Shown piece after piece: positions 9,115 to 17,716 of a stretch of 64,000 nucleotides of DNA (within the stretch, counting starts at the first letter, position 1; each line of letters begins with the position of its first letter). Origin of the DNA: Thalassococcus_A lentus (lineage in GTDB: Bacteria > Pseudomonadota > Alphaproteobacteria > Rhodobacterales > Rhodobacteraceae); the NCBI RefSeq assembly GCF_028023555.1, contig NZ_JAQIOY010000008.1, forward strand, positions 62,001 to 126,000, given 5' to 3'. A program made the position numbers and the translations under genes. Under the pieces are notes generated by a model that saw nothing but the letters and a program-made list of their open reading frames with translations, had not been told where the DNA came from and did not search any database.

Positions 9115-9432
9115 TTCTGGTCTCCTTGATTTGGGTTTGGAATGTTGTCTTTCTGAATCCGCACTTAGGCCTGCTTTGAACGCGCAACAAGGCGCTAAAA
9201 TCGCATGGGTTCTATGCTGAAAATGCATAGCTATGATTGGCGTTAACACCTTGTGAAATATGGCGAAAACTTGTTTTCCAAAGTTCTGAAATCGACATGA
9301 GCGACGTCGGTTTTCAACCTTGTTGTCGCTTGTGGAAAAGCGGTGGTCGTTTTTTGGCCGCGGCGCATTAACCTTGGCCTTTGTTCGCGTTTCGTGCTAG
9401 TCGTGGCGACAAAGCAACAATGGCGGGCAGCG
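9115..9432. other. intergenic region between DUF1127 and ruvC
   Basis: This 318-base divergent spacer has no convincing gene. It is locally AT-rich around 9190-9290 and must hold both promoters. The only specific element I can suggest is a degenerate SOS-like site near ruvC, listed separately. Confidence 0.5.
9383..9397 (+). promoter_or_regulatory. possible degenerate LexA box before ruvC
   Basis: GTTC-N7-GTGC at 9383-9397 matches the alphaproteobacterial LexA consensus GTTC-N7-GTTC except at one position. It lies 36 bases before the ruvC start. ruvCAB is SOS-controlled in several bacteria, which makes the site plausible, but one mismatch in eight fixed bases is weak evidence. Confidence 0.3.
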
Positions 9433-9921
9433 ATGCGGGTTTTGGGTATTGATCCGGGTCTTCGGAACCTCGGGTGGGGGGTGATCGATGTCGATGGCAG
9501 CCGAATCGCACATGTCGCCAACGGTATTTGTCGTTCTCAGGGTGACAGTCTGGCAGCACGGCTCTGTTCGCTACATGAACAACTGACCCAAATTTGCCAA
9601 ACACACGCACCGCAGCAGGCTGCTGTGGAACAAACCTTTGTCAACAAGGACGGGGCCAGCACTCTGAAGCTGGGGCAGGCACGCGGCATTGCGATGTTGG
9701 TTCCGGCGCAGTTTGGATTGGATGTGGGCGAATACGCTCCGAATACCGTCAAGAAAACGGTGGTCGGCGTAGGGCATGCCGACAAGACACAAATCGCACA
9801 CATGGTCCGGATGCAAATGCCCGGGGTCAAGATTGAGGGCCCTGATGCTGCTGATGCGCTCGCTATTGCGATTTGTCATGCCCATCATGGATCGGTTCAG
9901 CGCATGAAGGTCAAAGCATGA
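9433..9921 (+). CDS. ruvC: crossover junction endodeoxyribonuclease RuvC
   Basis: This 162-residue Holliday-junction resolvase acts with RuvAB in recombinational repair. It shows the RNase H-like core: the first catalytic Asp in VLGIDPGLRNLGWG, the Glu in AAVEQTFV, and the C-terminal acidic pair in GPDAADALAIA. ATG 9433 puts MRVLGIDPG at the N-terminus as in homologues; the frame extends 30 codons further but without family similarity. The stop overlaps the ruvA start (ATGA). Confidence 0.97.
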   Translation: MRVLGIDPGLRNLGWGVIDVDGSRIAHVANGICRSQGDSLAARLCSLHEQLTQICQTHAPQQAAVEQTFVNKDGASTLKLGQARGIAMLVPAQFGLDVGEYAPNTVKKTVVGVGHADKTQIAHMVRMQMPGVKIEGPDAADALAIAICHAHHGSVQRMKVKA

Positions 9922-10589
9922 TTGGTCGTATAGCGGGCAGAATTGAATACAAGTCCACAGATCACGTGCTGATCGACGTCAGGGGCGTCGGTTATGTTGT
10001 TTACTGCTCTGAAAGAACCATGGCCGGGTTGCCAGCCGCAGGTGAGGCTGCAGCTTTGTTCACGGATCTGCTCGTGCGGGAAGACATTTTGCAGCTGTTC
10101 GGTTTTCCGACGTTGGTGGAAAAGGAATGGCACCGCCTGTTGATGAGCGTTCAGGGCGTGGGGGCCAAGGCCTCACTTGCGATACTCGGGACGCTGGGTC
10201 CGGATGGCGTAAGCCGCGCCATCGCTCTGGGGGATTGGAATGCGGTGAAAGCGGCCAAGGGAATTGGCCCGAAAACGGCGCAGCGCGTGGTTAACGAACT
10301 TAAAGACAAGGCCCCGACAGTCATGGCGATGGGGGCAGGCGCACCGGCTCAGGCGACGGCGGACGATGCCGTGATCGAACCGATGGAACCAAAGCCGACC
10401 CCGGCGCCCGCACCGTCCCAAGCCGCTGGTGGCGCCGCTCAGGCCGAGGCGCTGTCCGCCTTGTCCAACCTTGGATATGCTCCGGGTGAGGCTGCAGCCG
10501 CCGTTGCGCAGGCGGCAGGCGAAGCCCCAGATGCCGATACTGCGGCGCTGATCCGTGCGGCACTCAAGCTGTTGGCACCGAAAGGGTAA
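9918..10589 (+). CDS. ruvA: Holliday junction branch migration protein RuvA
   Basis: This 223-residue DNA-binding subunit forms tetramers on four-way junctions. The N-terminal OB fold (MIGRIAGRIEY) is followed by helix-hairpin-helix motifs (LMSVQGVGAKASLAIL and AKGIGPKTAQRVVNELKDK), then a flexible Ala/Pro linker and the C-terminal RuvB-binding domain (LSNLGYAPGEAAAAV). It overlaps ruvC by four bases and precedes ruvB by three. Confidence 0.97.
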   Translation: MIGRIAGRIEYKSTDHVLIDVRGVGYVVYCSERTMAGLPAAGEAAALFTDLLVREDILQLFGFPTLVEKEWHRLLMSVQGVGAKASLAILGTLGPDGVSRAIALGDWNAVKAAKGIGPKTAQRVVNELKDKAPTVMAMGAGAPAQATADDAVIEPMEPKPTPAPAPSQAAGGAAQAEALSALSNLGYAPGEAAAAVAQAAGEAPDADTAALIRAALKLLAPKG

Positions 10590-10592
10590 CGC

Positions 10593-11621
10593 GTGACCGA
10601 GCCTGACCCAACACTGCGGCCCGAAGCGATGAAGGAAGACGTGGATCGCGCCCTGCGTCCGCAAATGCTCGATGATTTCATCGGGCAGGCCGAAGCGCGG
10701 GCCAATTTGCGGGTCTTTGTGCAATCCGCCCGTGCGCGGTCCGAGGCAATGGACCACACGCTGTTTCACGGACCTCCGGGACTGGGCAAGACCACCCTGG
10801 CCCAGATCATGTCACGAGAGCTGGGTGTCGGTTTTCGGATGACCTCGGGCCCGGTCTTGGCAAAGGCCGGTGATCTTGCTGCGATCCTGACCAATCTGGA
10901 ACGCAACGACGTGCTGTTCATAGACGAAATCCACCGCTTGAACCCCGCTGTCGAAGAAGTGCTTTACCCCGCGATGGAAGATTTCGAGCTGGACCTCGTC
11001 ATCGGAGAAGGCCCGGCCGCGCGGACTGTCAGGATTGAACTGCAACCCTTCACTTTGGTGGGCGCAACCACGCGCTTGGGGCTCTTGACCACGCCGCTGC
11101 GGGATCGCTTTGGCATTCCGACCCGTCTAAATTTCTACACCGTGGATGAGCTTGAAACCATTGTCGCACGAAACGCTGTGAAACTGGGTGTCGAAGTGCA
11201 GGGTGACGGGGCGCTGGAAATCGCGCGCCGTGCCCGGGGTACGCCCCGTATCGCCGGTCGATTGTTGCGACGTGTCGTCGACTTTGCAGTGGTTGAGGGC
11301 GGGGGTGTGGTCAGCCGCGCGCTCGCAGACAGCGCACTGACCCGGTTGGGCGTCGATTCTCTGGGATTGGATGGCGCAGACCGACGATACCTGACGCTGA
11401 TCGCCGAAAACTACCAAGGCGGCCCGGTTGGGATTGAAACACTGTCGGCAGCACTGTCAGAAAGCCGCGATGCGCTAGAGGAAGTTGTGGAGCCTTATTT
11501 GTTGCAGCAAGGTTTGATCCAGCGTACCCCGCGCGGGCGCATGTTGGCACAAAAAGCCTGGACCCACTTGGGGCTTGCTCCGCCAAAAGCGCCCGGACAA
11601 ACGGACCTTTTTGAGGTTTAG
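10593..11621 (+). CDS. ruvB: Holliday junction branch migration ATPase RuvB
   Basis: This 342-residue AAA+ motor drives branch migration on RuvA-bound junctions. It has Walker A GPPGLGKTT, Walker B LFIDEIHRLNP, sensor 1 LVGATTRLGLL, and the winged-helix C-terminus ending in QRTPRGRMLAQKAWTHLG. The start is GTG, with AAAGGG about eight bases upstream. It is the third gene of the ruvCAB operon. Confidence 0.97.
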   Translation: MTEPDPTLRPEAMKEDVDRALRPQMLDDFIGQAEARANLRVFVQSARARSEAMDHTLFHGPPGLGKTTLAQIMSRELGVGFRMTSGPVLAKAGDLAAILTNLERNDVLFIDEIHRLNPAVEEVLYPAMEDFELDLVIGEGPAARTVRIELQPFTLVGATTRLGLLTTPLRDRFGIPTRLNFYTVDELETIVARNAVKLGVEVQGDGALEIARRARGTPRIAGRLLRRVVDFAVVEGGGVVSRALADSALTRLGVDSLGLDGADRRYLTLIAENYQGGPVGIETLSAALSESRDALEEVVEPYLLQQGLIQRTPRGRMLAQKAWTHLGLAPPKAPGQTDLFEV

Positions 11622-11667
11622 CCACCGCGCGTCCGGCTCTATGCCATGACTGTTACGAGAGAGCGCC

Positions 11668-12306
11668 ATGCCACTTGCCGCATCTGAAATCGAAACTTTG
11701 TTCACCCGATCGGATGGCAGCTATTTGTGCGCACGCTGGGGTCGTCCGATCGTTCCGATCGTTTTCGGTGTCGAGGATGAGACCCTGTCGGTCATCAAGG
11801 GTGCCTTCGAAGCTGTCTGCGCGTTGGCGGGGCATCAAATGGCCGAGACCGATCCCGAGATTGGCGCGAACGTCATGGTTTTCTTCTTTCGGGACTGGCA
11901 CGAACTGCTCGAGGTTCCCGATCTGGGGCGGATGGTTGACGGGCTTGAGCCGCTTGTACAGCGTTTGCATCAGGCCGATGCCAATCAGTACCGCGTATTC
12001 CGGTTTGATGCGCAGGGCGCCATTCTTGCGTGTTTCGTATTCTTGCGCATGGACAAGAACCTCAGCGCCGTTCCGGCTGAAACTCTGGCGCTGAGTCAGG
12101 TTGTTCAAACGATGTTGCTTTGGTCAGATCAGGCGTTCACAGATCAGTCGCCACTGGGGCAGCTTGAAAACGGGCGCGTGGTGCTGAGACCTGACATTGC
12201 GGGCGTCATACGCGCGGCATATGACCCGCTGATGCCTGCTGTCGCTGATGATGCCAGTCATGCACTGCGCCTTGCCGCACGTCTTTCTGCGGCCTCAACG
12301 CAATAA
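11668..12306 (+). CDS. conserved hypothetical protein downstream of ruvB
   Basis: This is a 212-residue soluble protein with no signal peptide or membrane segment. It has alternating alpha/beta character (YLCARWGRPIVPIVFGVEDE; NVMVFFFRDWHELLEVPDLG) and an Ala-rich helical C-terminus. I do not recognise a named domain. It follows ruvB on the same strand after 46 bases and may be the last gene of that transcript. A FNR-like box and a new start follow it, so the STAS-like gene is probably separate. Confidence 0.65.
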   Translation: MPLAASEIETLFTRSDGSYLCARWGRPIVPIVFGVEDETLSVIKGAFEAVCALAGHQMAETDPEIGANVMVFFFRDWHELLEVPDLGRMVDGLEPLVQRLHQADANQYRVFRFDAQGAILACFVFLRMDKNLSAVPAETLALSQVVQTMLLWSDQAFTDQSPLGQLENGRVVLRPDIAGVIRAAYDPLMPAVADDASHALRLAARLSAASTQ

Positions 12307-12311
12307 CTGAT

Positions 12312-12325
12312 CTGATCCGGATCAA
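12312..12325 (+). promoter_or_regulatory. FNR/Dnr-like box upstream of the STAS-like gene
   Basis: CTGAT-CCGG-ATCAA differs at one base from the FNR-family consensus TTGAT-N4-ATCAA, and its core TGATCCGGATCA is a perfect palindrome. Its centre is 60 bases before the start codon. A promoter 41.5 bases downstream of the box would use TAGCGT (12348-12353) as -10. The close spacing to the ribosome binding site implies a short leader. Confidence 0.45.
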
Positions 12326-12378
12326 GGCGGAGCATCTATGCAGGGTCTAGCGTTCAATCATCCAAGGAGGATTGAACT

Positions 12379-12741
12379 ATGACGGTACGCTATACGGAAA
12401 ATGAAGAAACCGGTGTCGTTGAAATTCATCTGGACGGCCGCGTGACGGTTGATGATTTCGAAGCGATCATCAAACCATTGCAGAGCTTTATCGACAGTCA
12501 GGGCGACATAAAGGTCATCGAAGTGATCGAAAGTTTTGATGGTTTTGACAAGTCGATCCTGATGCCGGGGATCCGCTTTGACCTTCGCAACATGTCCCAC
12601 GTCAGCCACGTTGCAATCGTGTCGGACATTGGCTGGATCAGTCCGATGTCCAAAGCAATTGGCGCGTTGTTGCCAACACGACTGCGGACCTTCGCATTGG
12701 GCGAACTGGACGATGCCAGACAGTGGGTCGTTCAGGCGTGA
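12379..12741 (+). CDS. STAS/SEC14-domain protein (SpoIIAA-like)
   Basis: This 120-residue protein fits the small SpoIIAA-like / SEC14 family (PF11964 type): an N-terminal strand pair (GVVEIHLDGRVTVDDFEAI), the helix PLQSFIDSQG, then a central IKVIEVIESFDG segment and the C-terminal helix LDDARQWVVQA. Members occur as single-domain cytosolic proteins of poorly known function, sometimes linked to stress. A perfect AAGGAGG site stands at 12362-12368. Regulation by an FNR-type protein is suggested by the box upstream. Confidence 0.75.
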   Translation: MTVRYTENEETGVVEIHLDGRVTVDDFEAIIKPLQSFIDSQGDIKVIEVIESFDGFDKSILMPGIRFDLRNMSHVSHVAIVSDIGWISPMSKAIGALLPTRLRTFALGELDDARQWVVQA

Positions 12742-12784
12742 TGCTCAAAGCCCGTAGTTGAGCGCGTTGTGGAATGGCGCGCGA

Positions 12785-13813
12785 CTAGCGCACCATTCCG
12801 ACGATTTCATAGGTCTTGTCGAGGATCGGAGCTGCTATCGTACGGGCCTGATCGGCACCGTCCCGCAGGATCGCGTCAATCTCGTCTGGGGCCTGCATCA
12901 ACCGTGCCATTTCCGATGAAATCGGAGAGAGCTTGCTGACAGCCAGATCAGACAGCATCGGCTTGAACTCCGAGAACTGTTTGCCGCCCACGTCGCGCAG
13001 AACGTCTTCGACTGATTGTTCGTTCAGGGCTGCATAGATGTTGACCAGATTGCGTGCCTCCGAACGGCCTTCCAGGCCTTCAATTTCGGATGGCAACCCA
13101 TCAGGGTCGGTACGCGCCTTGCGGATCTTGTTCGCGATACTGTCGGCGTCGTCAGTCATATTGATCCGGCTCAGGTCCGAAGGATCAGACTTGGACATCT
13201 TCTTTGTGCCGTCGCGCAGGCTCATGACGCGCGTCGCCGCGCCCTCGATTACCGGCTCAGTCATAGGAAAGAAGTCGACGCCGAAATCGTGGTTGAACTT
13301 GGCTGCTACGTCCCGTGTCAGTTCCAGATGTTGCTTTTGGTCTTCGCCAACGGGCACATGCGTCGCGTGATAGATCAGGATATCCGCGGCCATCAGCGCA
13401 GGATAACCAAACAGCCCGAGCGAGGCGTTCTCAGCATTCTTGCCAGCCTTGTCCTTGAACTGGGTCATGCGTTTCATCCAGCCCATCCGGGCGACACAAT
13501 TGAAAATCCAGCCCAGTTCCGCATGTTGGGAAACTTGGCTCTGGTTGAATAGGATCGACTGCTTGGGATCAATGCCGGACGCAATATAGCCAGCGCAAAG
13601 CTCGCGCGTGTTGTTGCGCAATACTTCGGGATCCTGCCAGGTTGTGATCGCGTGCAAATCCACCATGCAATAGATGGTTTCAAAGCCTTGCCCTTGCATT
13701 TCGACAAAGCGTTTAATCGCGCCAAGATAGTTCCCAAGCGTCAGTCCACCCGAAGGCTGGATGCCCGAAAACACGCGTGGCGTAAAAGCAGAATTATTCG
13801 AAGCCTCTGTCAT
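12785..13813 (-). CDS. trpS: tryptophan-tRNA ligase
   Basis: This is a class I aminoacyl-tRNA synthetase of 342 residues, charging tRNA-Trp. The HIGH-like motif is in GIQPSGGLTLGNYLGAI and the KMSKS loop in GTKKMSKSDPSDLSRI. The length fits the bacterial enzyme. It is divergent from the rhomboid gene and convergent with the STAS-like gene. Confidence 0.97.
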   Translation of the reverse strand: MTEASNNSAFTPRVFSGIQPSGGLTLGNYLGAIKRFVEMQGQGFETIYCMVDLHAITTWQDPEVLRNNTRELCAGYIASGIDPKQSILFNQSQVSQHAELGWIFNCVARMGWMKRMTQFKDKAGKNAENASLGLFGYPALMAADILIYHATHVPVGEDQKQHLELTRDVAAKFNHDFGVDFFPMTEPVIEGAATRVMSLRDGTKKMSKSDPSDLSRINMTDDADSIANKIRKARTDPDGLPSEIEGLEGRSEARNLVNIYAALNEQSVEDVLRDVGGKQFSEFKPMLSDLAVSKLSPISSEMARLMQAPDEIDAILRDGADQARTIAAPILDKTYEIVGMVR

Positions 13814-13889
13814 GAGAGCTCTCCGTCTGGAAGTTTGCGTTCGGGTGGCTTACCCATGGCCACACATGCCGTCAAGGAAGAGCCCCGCG

Positions 13890-14576
13890 ATGACCCATCC
13901 GCACAATGAAAATCCGGTCAATCCGATCAATCCGCTCGTGGCCACCATGTTTTTGCTCATGGTCGGGATCGAGATCGCACTGAACCTAGGGGCACGTGGC
14001 TTGATCGGTGGCCGGGGCGCCGTCGGTTGGCGCAATCAGGTCATCGAAACCTATGGGTTCTCGGACACGGTGTTCGAATGGATGGTCACCACCGGCAGTT
14101 GGCCAATGGATCATCTGGTGCGCTTCGTCACTTACCCATTTATTCATGGCAGTTTTTATCACATGCTGTTTGCCGCCGTTATCCTACTGGCGATGGGCAA
14201 GATCGTCTCGGAGGGGATGAGCGGCCTGCGTGTTGCCGTGATCTTTGTCATCTCTGGGATAGTTGGCGCATTGGTATGGGCCCTGTTGCTGGATGACCCA
14301 CGCTTTCTCGTGGGTGGGTATCCGCCAGTCTATGGTCTGATCGGGGCGTTTACGTATCAGTTGTGGCTGCGCTTGGGGGAAACTGGCGCGCCGCAGACAC
14401 GCGCGTTCACGCTGATTGCATTTTTGCTCGGCATCCAGTTGGTGTTCGGCGTCTTGTTTGGCGGCGGTTCGGACTGGGTGGCCGACATAGCCGGTTTCGT
14501 CACCGGCTTTGCGATGGCGGTTGTTATGGTGGATGGTGGCTGGACACGGTTCTTGCGCCGTGTGCGGCGTCAGTAA
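13890..14576 (+). CDS. rhomboid-family membrane protein lacking catalytic residues
   Basis: This 228-residue protein has about six membrane segments and the rhomboid loop-1/TM2 pattern FIHGSFYHMLF (His86, His91). The serine motif GxSG reads PVYG (Tyr148 at the Ser position), and the TM6 histidine is replaced in WVADIAGFVTG (Asp199). It therefore looks like an inactive rhomboid (pseudoprotease). ATG 13890 is preferred to the longer frame from 13761 because a purine-rich AGGAAG site precedes it and the upstream codons overlap the divergent trpS start. The function of the non-catalytic form is unknown; such proteins can act as membrane chaperones or scaffolds. Confidence 0.75.
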   Translation: MTHPHNENPVNPINPLVATMFLLMVGIEIALNLGARGLIGGRGAVGWRNQVIETYGFSDTVFEWMVTTGSWPMDHLVRFVTYPFIHGSFYHMLFAAVILLAMGKIVSEGMSGLRVAVIFVISGIVGALVWALLLDDPRFLVGGYPPVYGLIGAFTYQLWLRLGETGAPQTRAFTLIAFLLGIQLVFGVLFGGGSDWVADIAGFVTGFAMAVVMVDGGWTRFLRRVRRQ

Positions 14577-14594
14577 GTTCAGCGCCTGTTTGGA

Positions 14595-16034
14595 TCAGAA
14601 CAAGGCGTCAGGCAGTAGACGGGCCTTCCGTGCAAGCTGCTTGGCATCCTTGTGAGCATAGGGTGCGATTGTCGCGCCAGGATCATTCAGCCCTGCTGCG
14701 GTGTCCCAAGTCACGGCAAGTCGTGGATCGTACGCTGTATCGCCTATCCATTTTGCAGCCAAACGGGACAGCAGATCAGCGGCAAAACCCGGGTCCTTGA
14801 CCAGCACAGAAACTTCGCTGTCCCAAAGCATTGAACGGCCGTTCAGATTGAACGATCCCACCATCGCAAGGCGATCATCACAGATCAGGACGCCTGAACC
14901 GATACTGGGTTTGCTTTCTTGATGCGTGGCAGTGTGTTTGGGTGAGACAAAGGCGATACGCTTGCCAAAGCTGGCACGCAGCTTGTCGACCGCCTTAACC
15001 TGCAACGCGTGACCATGCCTCGTGTTCCATCCGGCCTCGCTCGCCGGGTGGATTTGCGCTGACGCAGCGGGCAACACGATGACGACTTGCAGCTCTGGTA
15101 CGGCCGCGGCTGCGGCGCATAGCGCGTCGATGACTGGACCATGACGCAAAAACTGGGTTTCGATGTAGAGATATCTCCGTGCCTGTTCCACGATCCGCAG
15201 CACGTTTGTTTCGTGGTCGCGCACGACGGGTTTCGGACCAAGCTGGGCAAAGCCTTTGGCAGGCTGTGACATCGTTCGCACGAGCCGCAGATCAGCGCGG
15301 CTTTGTGGTTTTTTGGCTGTATCAAAACGGGTGGGATGTGCCGCCAGCGATTTCAAACCAGCATCGATTGCCGCGTTCCAGCATTCTGCAAAATGAGACC
15401 TGAGCGCCCCGCAATAGTCAGCATCTTCTATCAATACAGATAGGTCATGCCGCAGTTCGGTCGGCGCTGAAACATCGTCATCCGGCATTGTTTGATGATG
15501 TTCGATGTCCACGCCACCGACCACGGATGAATGACCATCTGCAATGGCGAATTTCTGACGCACCAATGCCGGTCTCAATTCTGGTCCGGTGCTCAGGACC
15601 CGGCGCTGCACTGGGGTCAGGGCAGTGCTGTCATCCGCTTTGATTGCGCGGATTGCGCGGCGCAGCGATCTGCCCATGAACAAGTTCCAAAACGCGCCTG
15701 CGCGATGTGTGTGAGGTGCACACAGAATTTGTGTGTCCCCTTGTGCCACATCGGCAAAACCCGATGCGGCGGCCCATGCTTTGCGGTGTGATGCGCTTGC
15801 GAACTGTGGATCAAAATCTGCGATCAGCATCTGAATGCGAACGCCCCGCCGGGCCACCAAGGCAATCAAATCGGCCCATGTTTCCAATCCGCGTTCGCGC
15901 AGAGCTTGTTCGCACAGCGGCGCATTGGGATCGAGCGCCGGGAACGACATGAGCAATTCGGTTTGCGCGCTTGCGATCAGTCTTTCCAGCGCCGGCAGGC
16001 TTTCATCAGCGGTGATCAGGGATTTCGGGGTCAT
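14595..16034 (-). CDS. phospholipase D-like protein with degenerate HKD motifs
   Basis: This 479-residue soluble protein has two PLD-type halves. In the first the HxKx4D motif reads RQKFAIAD (Arg159, Lys161, Asp166) followed by the usual GG.DI; in the second the motif reads GSGVLICD before DRLAMVGSFNLNGRS, so both catalytic histidines are missing. Conserved family features such as LYIETQFLRHG remain. It may be inactive or use other residues. The start overlaps the murJ stop by four bases, which couples its translation to the lipid II flippase gene. Functional annotation as cardiolipin synthase would be unsafe. Confidence 0.75.
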   Translation of the reverse strand: MTPKSLITADESLPALERLIASAQTELLMSFPALDPNAPLCEQALRERGLETWADLIALVARRGVRIQMLIADFDPQFASASHRKAWAAASGFADVAQGDTQILCAPHTHRAGAFWNLFMGRSLRRAIRAIKADDSTALTPVQRRVLSTGPELRPALVRQKFAIADGHSSVVGGVDIEHHQTMPDDDVSAPTELRHDLSVLIEDADYCGALRSHFAECWNAAIDAGLKSLAAHPTRFDTAKKPQSRADLRLVRTMSQPAKGFAQLGPKPVVRDHETNVLRIVEQARRYLYIETQFLRHGPVIDALCAAAAAVPELQVVIVLPAASAQIHPASEAGWNTRHGHALQVKAVDKLRASFGKRIAFVSPKHTATHQESKPSIGSGVLICDDRLAMVGSFNLNGRSMLWDSEVSVLVKDPGFAADLLSRLAAKWIGDTAYDPRLAVTWDTAAGLNDPGATIAPYAHKDAKQLARKARLLPDALF

Positions 16035-17587
16035 TCTTTTTTACGACTTCCTCTGCGGAACGCACTGCGCATTTCTGAAAGACTGAAAGCGCCTGCGATT
16101 TGTCCGAACACACCATAGGCAAACATGCCGATCACAACCAAGAGGGTTAAAGCGGCATAGCGAATGTAGTCAGCGATCAGCCAGTTCCACATCAGTTTTT
16201 GAGCGAACCATAGAACAACGCCCATAAAGGCCGAGGCCAGACAGATGCGCCAGAGCCGGGCAAAAAATCGGGCATCAAACTGTGCCACGTTCCCAAGGCC
16301 CTTGGCCCCTCTGGCCAGCATCGCAACCATGACCCAACCGGCCACCGTGGTTGCAATGGCCGGCGCGATCCATCCGATCACCGGCGCCAGTCCGATCGCC
16401 AAAATGGCGTTGATTGCCATCGCCCACACCGCATAGCGAAACGGGCTGCGGGTGTCTTCGCGCGCAAAGAAAAGCGGCTGAAGCACTTTTTGCAAAACAA
16501 AGGCTGGCAACCCCAGTCCATAGATTGCCACGGCCATCGCTATTGCCGCGCTGTCGTCTGCGCCGGTCGCCCCACGTTCAAACAGAACCGAGACCAGCGG
16601 CAAAGGAATGACAACCAGCGCCACAGCACAGGGGATCGTAAGAGCGAGGCTAAGCTCTCCTGCTCGGGAAAACGCCTCTTTGCCGCCCATATCATCCTGC
16701 GCCTTCAGTCGTCGGGACAGGTCAGGCAGCAGAACGATGCCAACGGCAATTCCAACAACACCCAGCGGCAGCTGATAAAGACGGTCTGCCGCATAGAGCC
16801 AGCCAACCGCTTTTTCGAAGTGGCTGGCCACTTGTTGACCAACCAGAAGGTTGATTTGCATCACGCCTCCGGCAAGCGCCGCCGGTATGGCGATGACCAC
16901 AAGCCGCTTCATATCGGGTGTCAGGCGTGGTCGTCCGGGGCGCAACCGAATGCCTGCGCGGTCAGCGGCAATCCAGACTAGCGCAAGCTGGGCAATGCCC
17001 GCGACCGGAATGGTCCAGACCAGCCAGACGATCGCGTCGCCTCCGGTGGCCTGCGCGATCAGCATGGCGGTGATTACAAAGATATTGAGAAAGACAGGCG
17101 CAGCGGCCGCGGCAGCGAAACGGCCCGAAGCATTCAACGCTCCTGAAAACAGGGCTGCCAAGGATATCAGCAGGATATAGGGAAAGATGATGCGCCCATA
17201 GCCAACGGTCAGGTCAAATCGGTCGTCGCTCGCAAATCCGCCTGCGGTTGCCCAGACAAGGGCGGGCATAAAGACAAGGGCCAGACCGGTCAGAACCAGC
17301 AGAACCATGGCAAGGCCGTTCATGGCATCTCGGGCAAATCCAATCGGGTCTTCGTCTGCTTCCAGTTTCTTGGAAAACATTGGAACAAAGGCAGCATTGA
17401 ACGCGCCTTCCGCGAAAAAGCGGCGGAACATGTTCGGAAGTCGAAAGGCGGCGACAAAGGCATCCATGACCGGGCCGGGGCCGATCAATCCAAGGATCAG
17501 CACTTCGCGCACAACCCCCAGTATTCGGCTCATCAGGGTCCAGAACCCTACCGTCAATACGCCTGAAATTAGCCGGATGGGTTTCAT
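16031..17587 (-). CDS. murJ: lipid II flippase MurJ (MviN)
   Basis: This 518-residue inner-membrane protein has about fourteen hydrophobic segments and belongs to the MOP superfamily; MurJ flips the peptidoglycan precursor lipid II to the periplasm. The N-terminus (ISGVLTVGFWTLMSRILGVVRE) and the FRRFFAEGAFNAAFVPMFS signature are typical. It is the upstream partner of the PLD-like gene and is divergent from the amidase gene, giving a small cell-envelope cluster. Confidence 0.95.
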   Translation of the reverse strand: MKPIRLISGVLTVGFWTLMSRILGVVREVLILGLIGPGPVMDAFVAAFRLPNMFRRFFAEGAFNAAFVPMFSKKLEADEDPIGFARDAMNGLAMVLLVLTGLALVFMPALVWATAGGFASDDRFDLTVGYGRIIFPYILLISLAALFSGALNASGRFAAAAAAPVFLNIFVITAMLIAQATGGDAIVWLVWTIPVAGIAQLALVWIAADRAGIRLRPGRPRLTPDMKRLVVIAIPAALAGGVMQINLLVGQQVASHFEKAVGWLYAADRLYQLPLGVVGIAVGIVLLPDLSRRLKAQDDMGGKEAFSRAGELSLALTIPCAVALVVIPLPLVSVLFERGATGADDSAAIAMAVAIYGLGLPAFVLQKVLQPLFFAREDTRSPFRYAVWAMAINAILAIGLAPVIGWIAPAIATTVAGWVMVAMLARGAKGLGNVAQFDARFFARLWRICLASAFMGVVLWFAQKLMWNWLIADYIRYAALTLLVVIGMFAYGVFGQIAGAFSLSEMRSAFRRGSRKKE

Positions 17588-17716
17588 TGACTGCCCAATT
17601 TTATGTGCCCGTAGTCCTTGCCTAGCTTATTGCCCCTTCGCCGTAAACGGGCAGCGTTTGCCCGGGTGGGATTTGCGGAGTAGGGTGGACATTATTTGCA
17701 TGCATTTGGAAGTGTC

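Noticed and set aside
14595..16034. Cardiolipin synthase annotation
   Set aside because: Both catalytic HKD histidines are absent, so an active synthase cannot be claimed.
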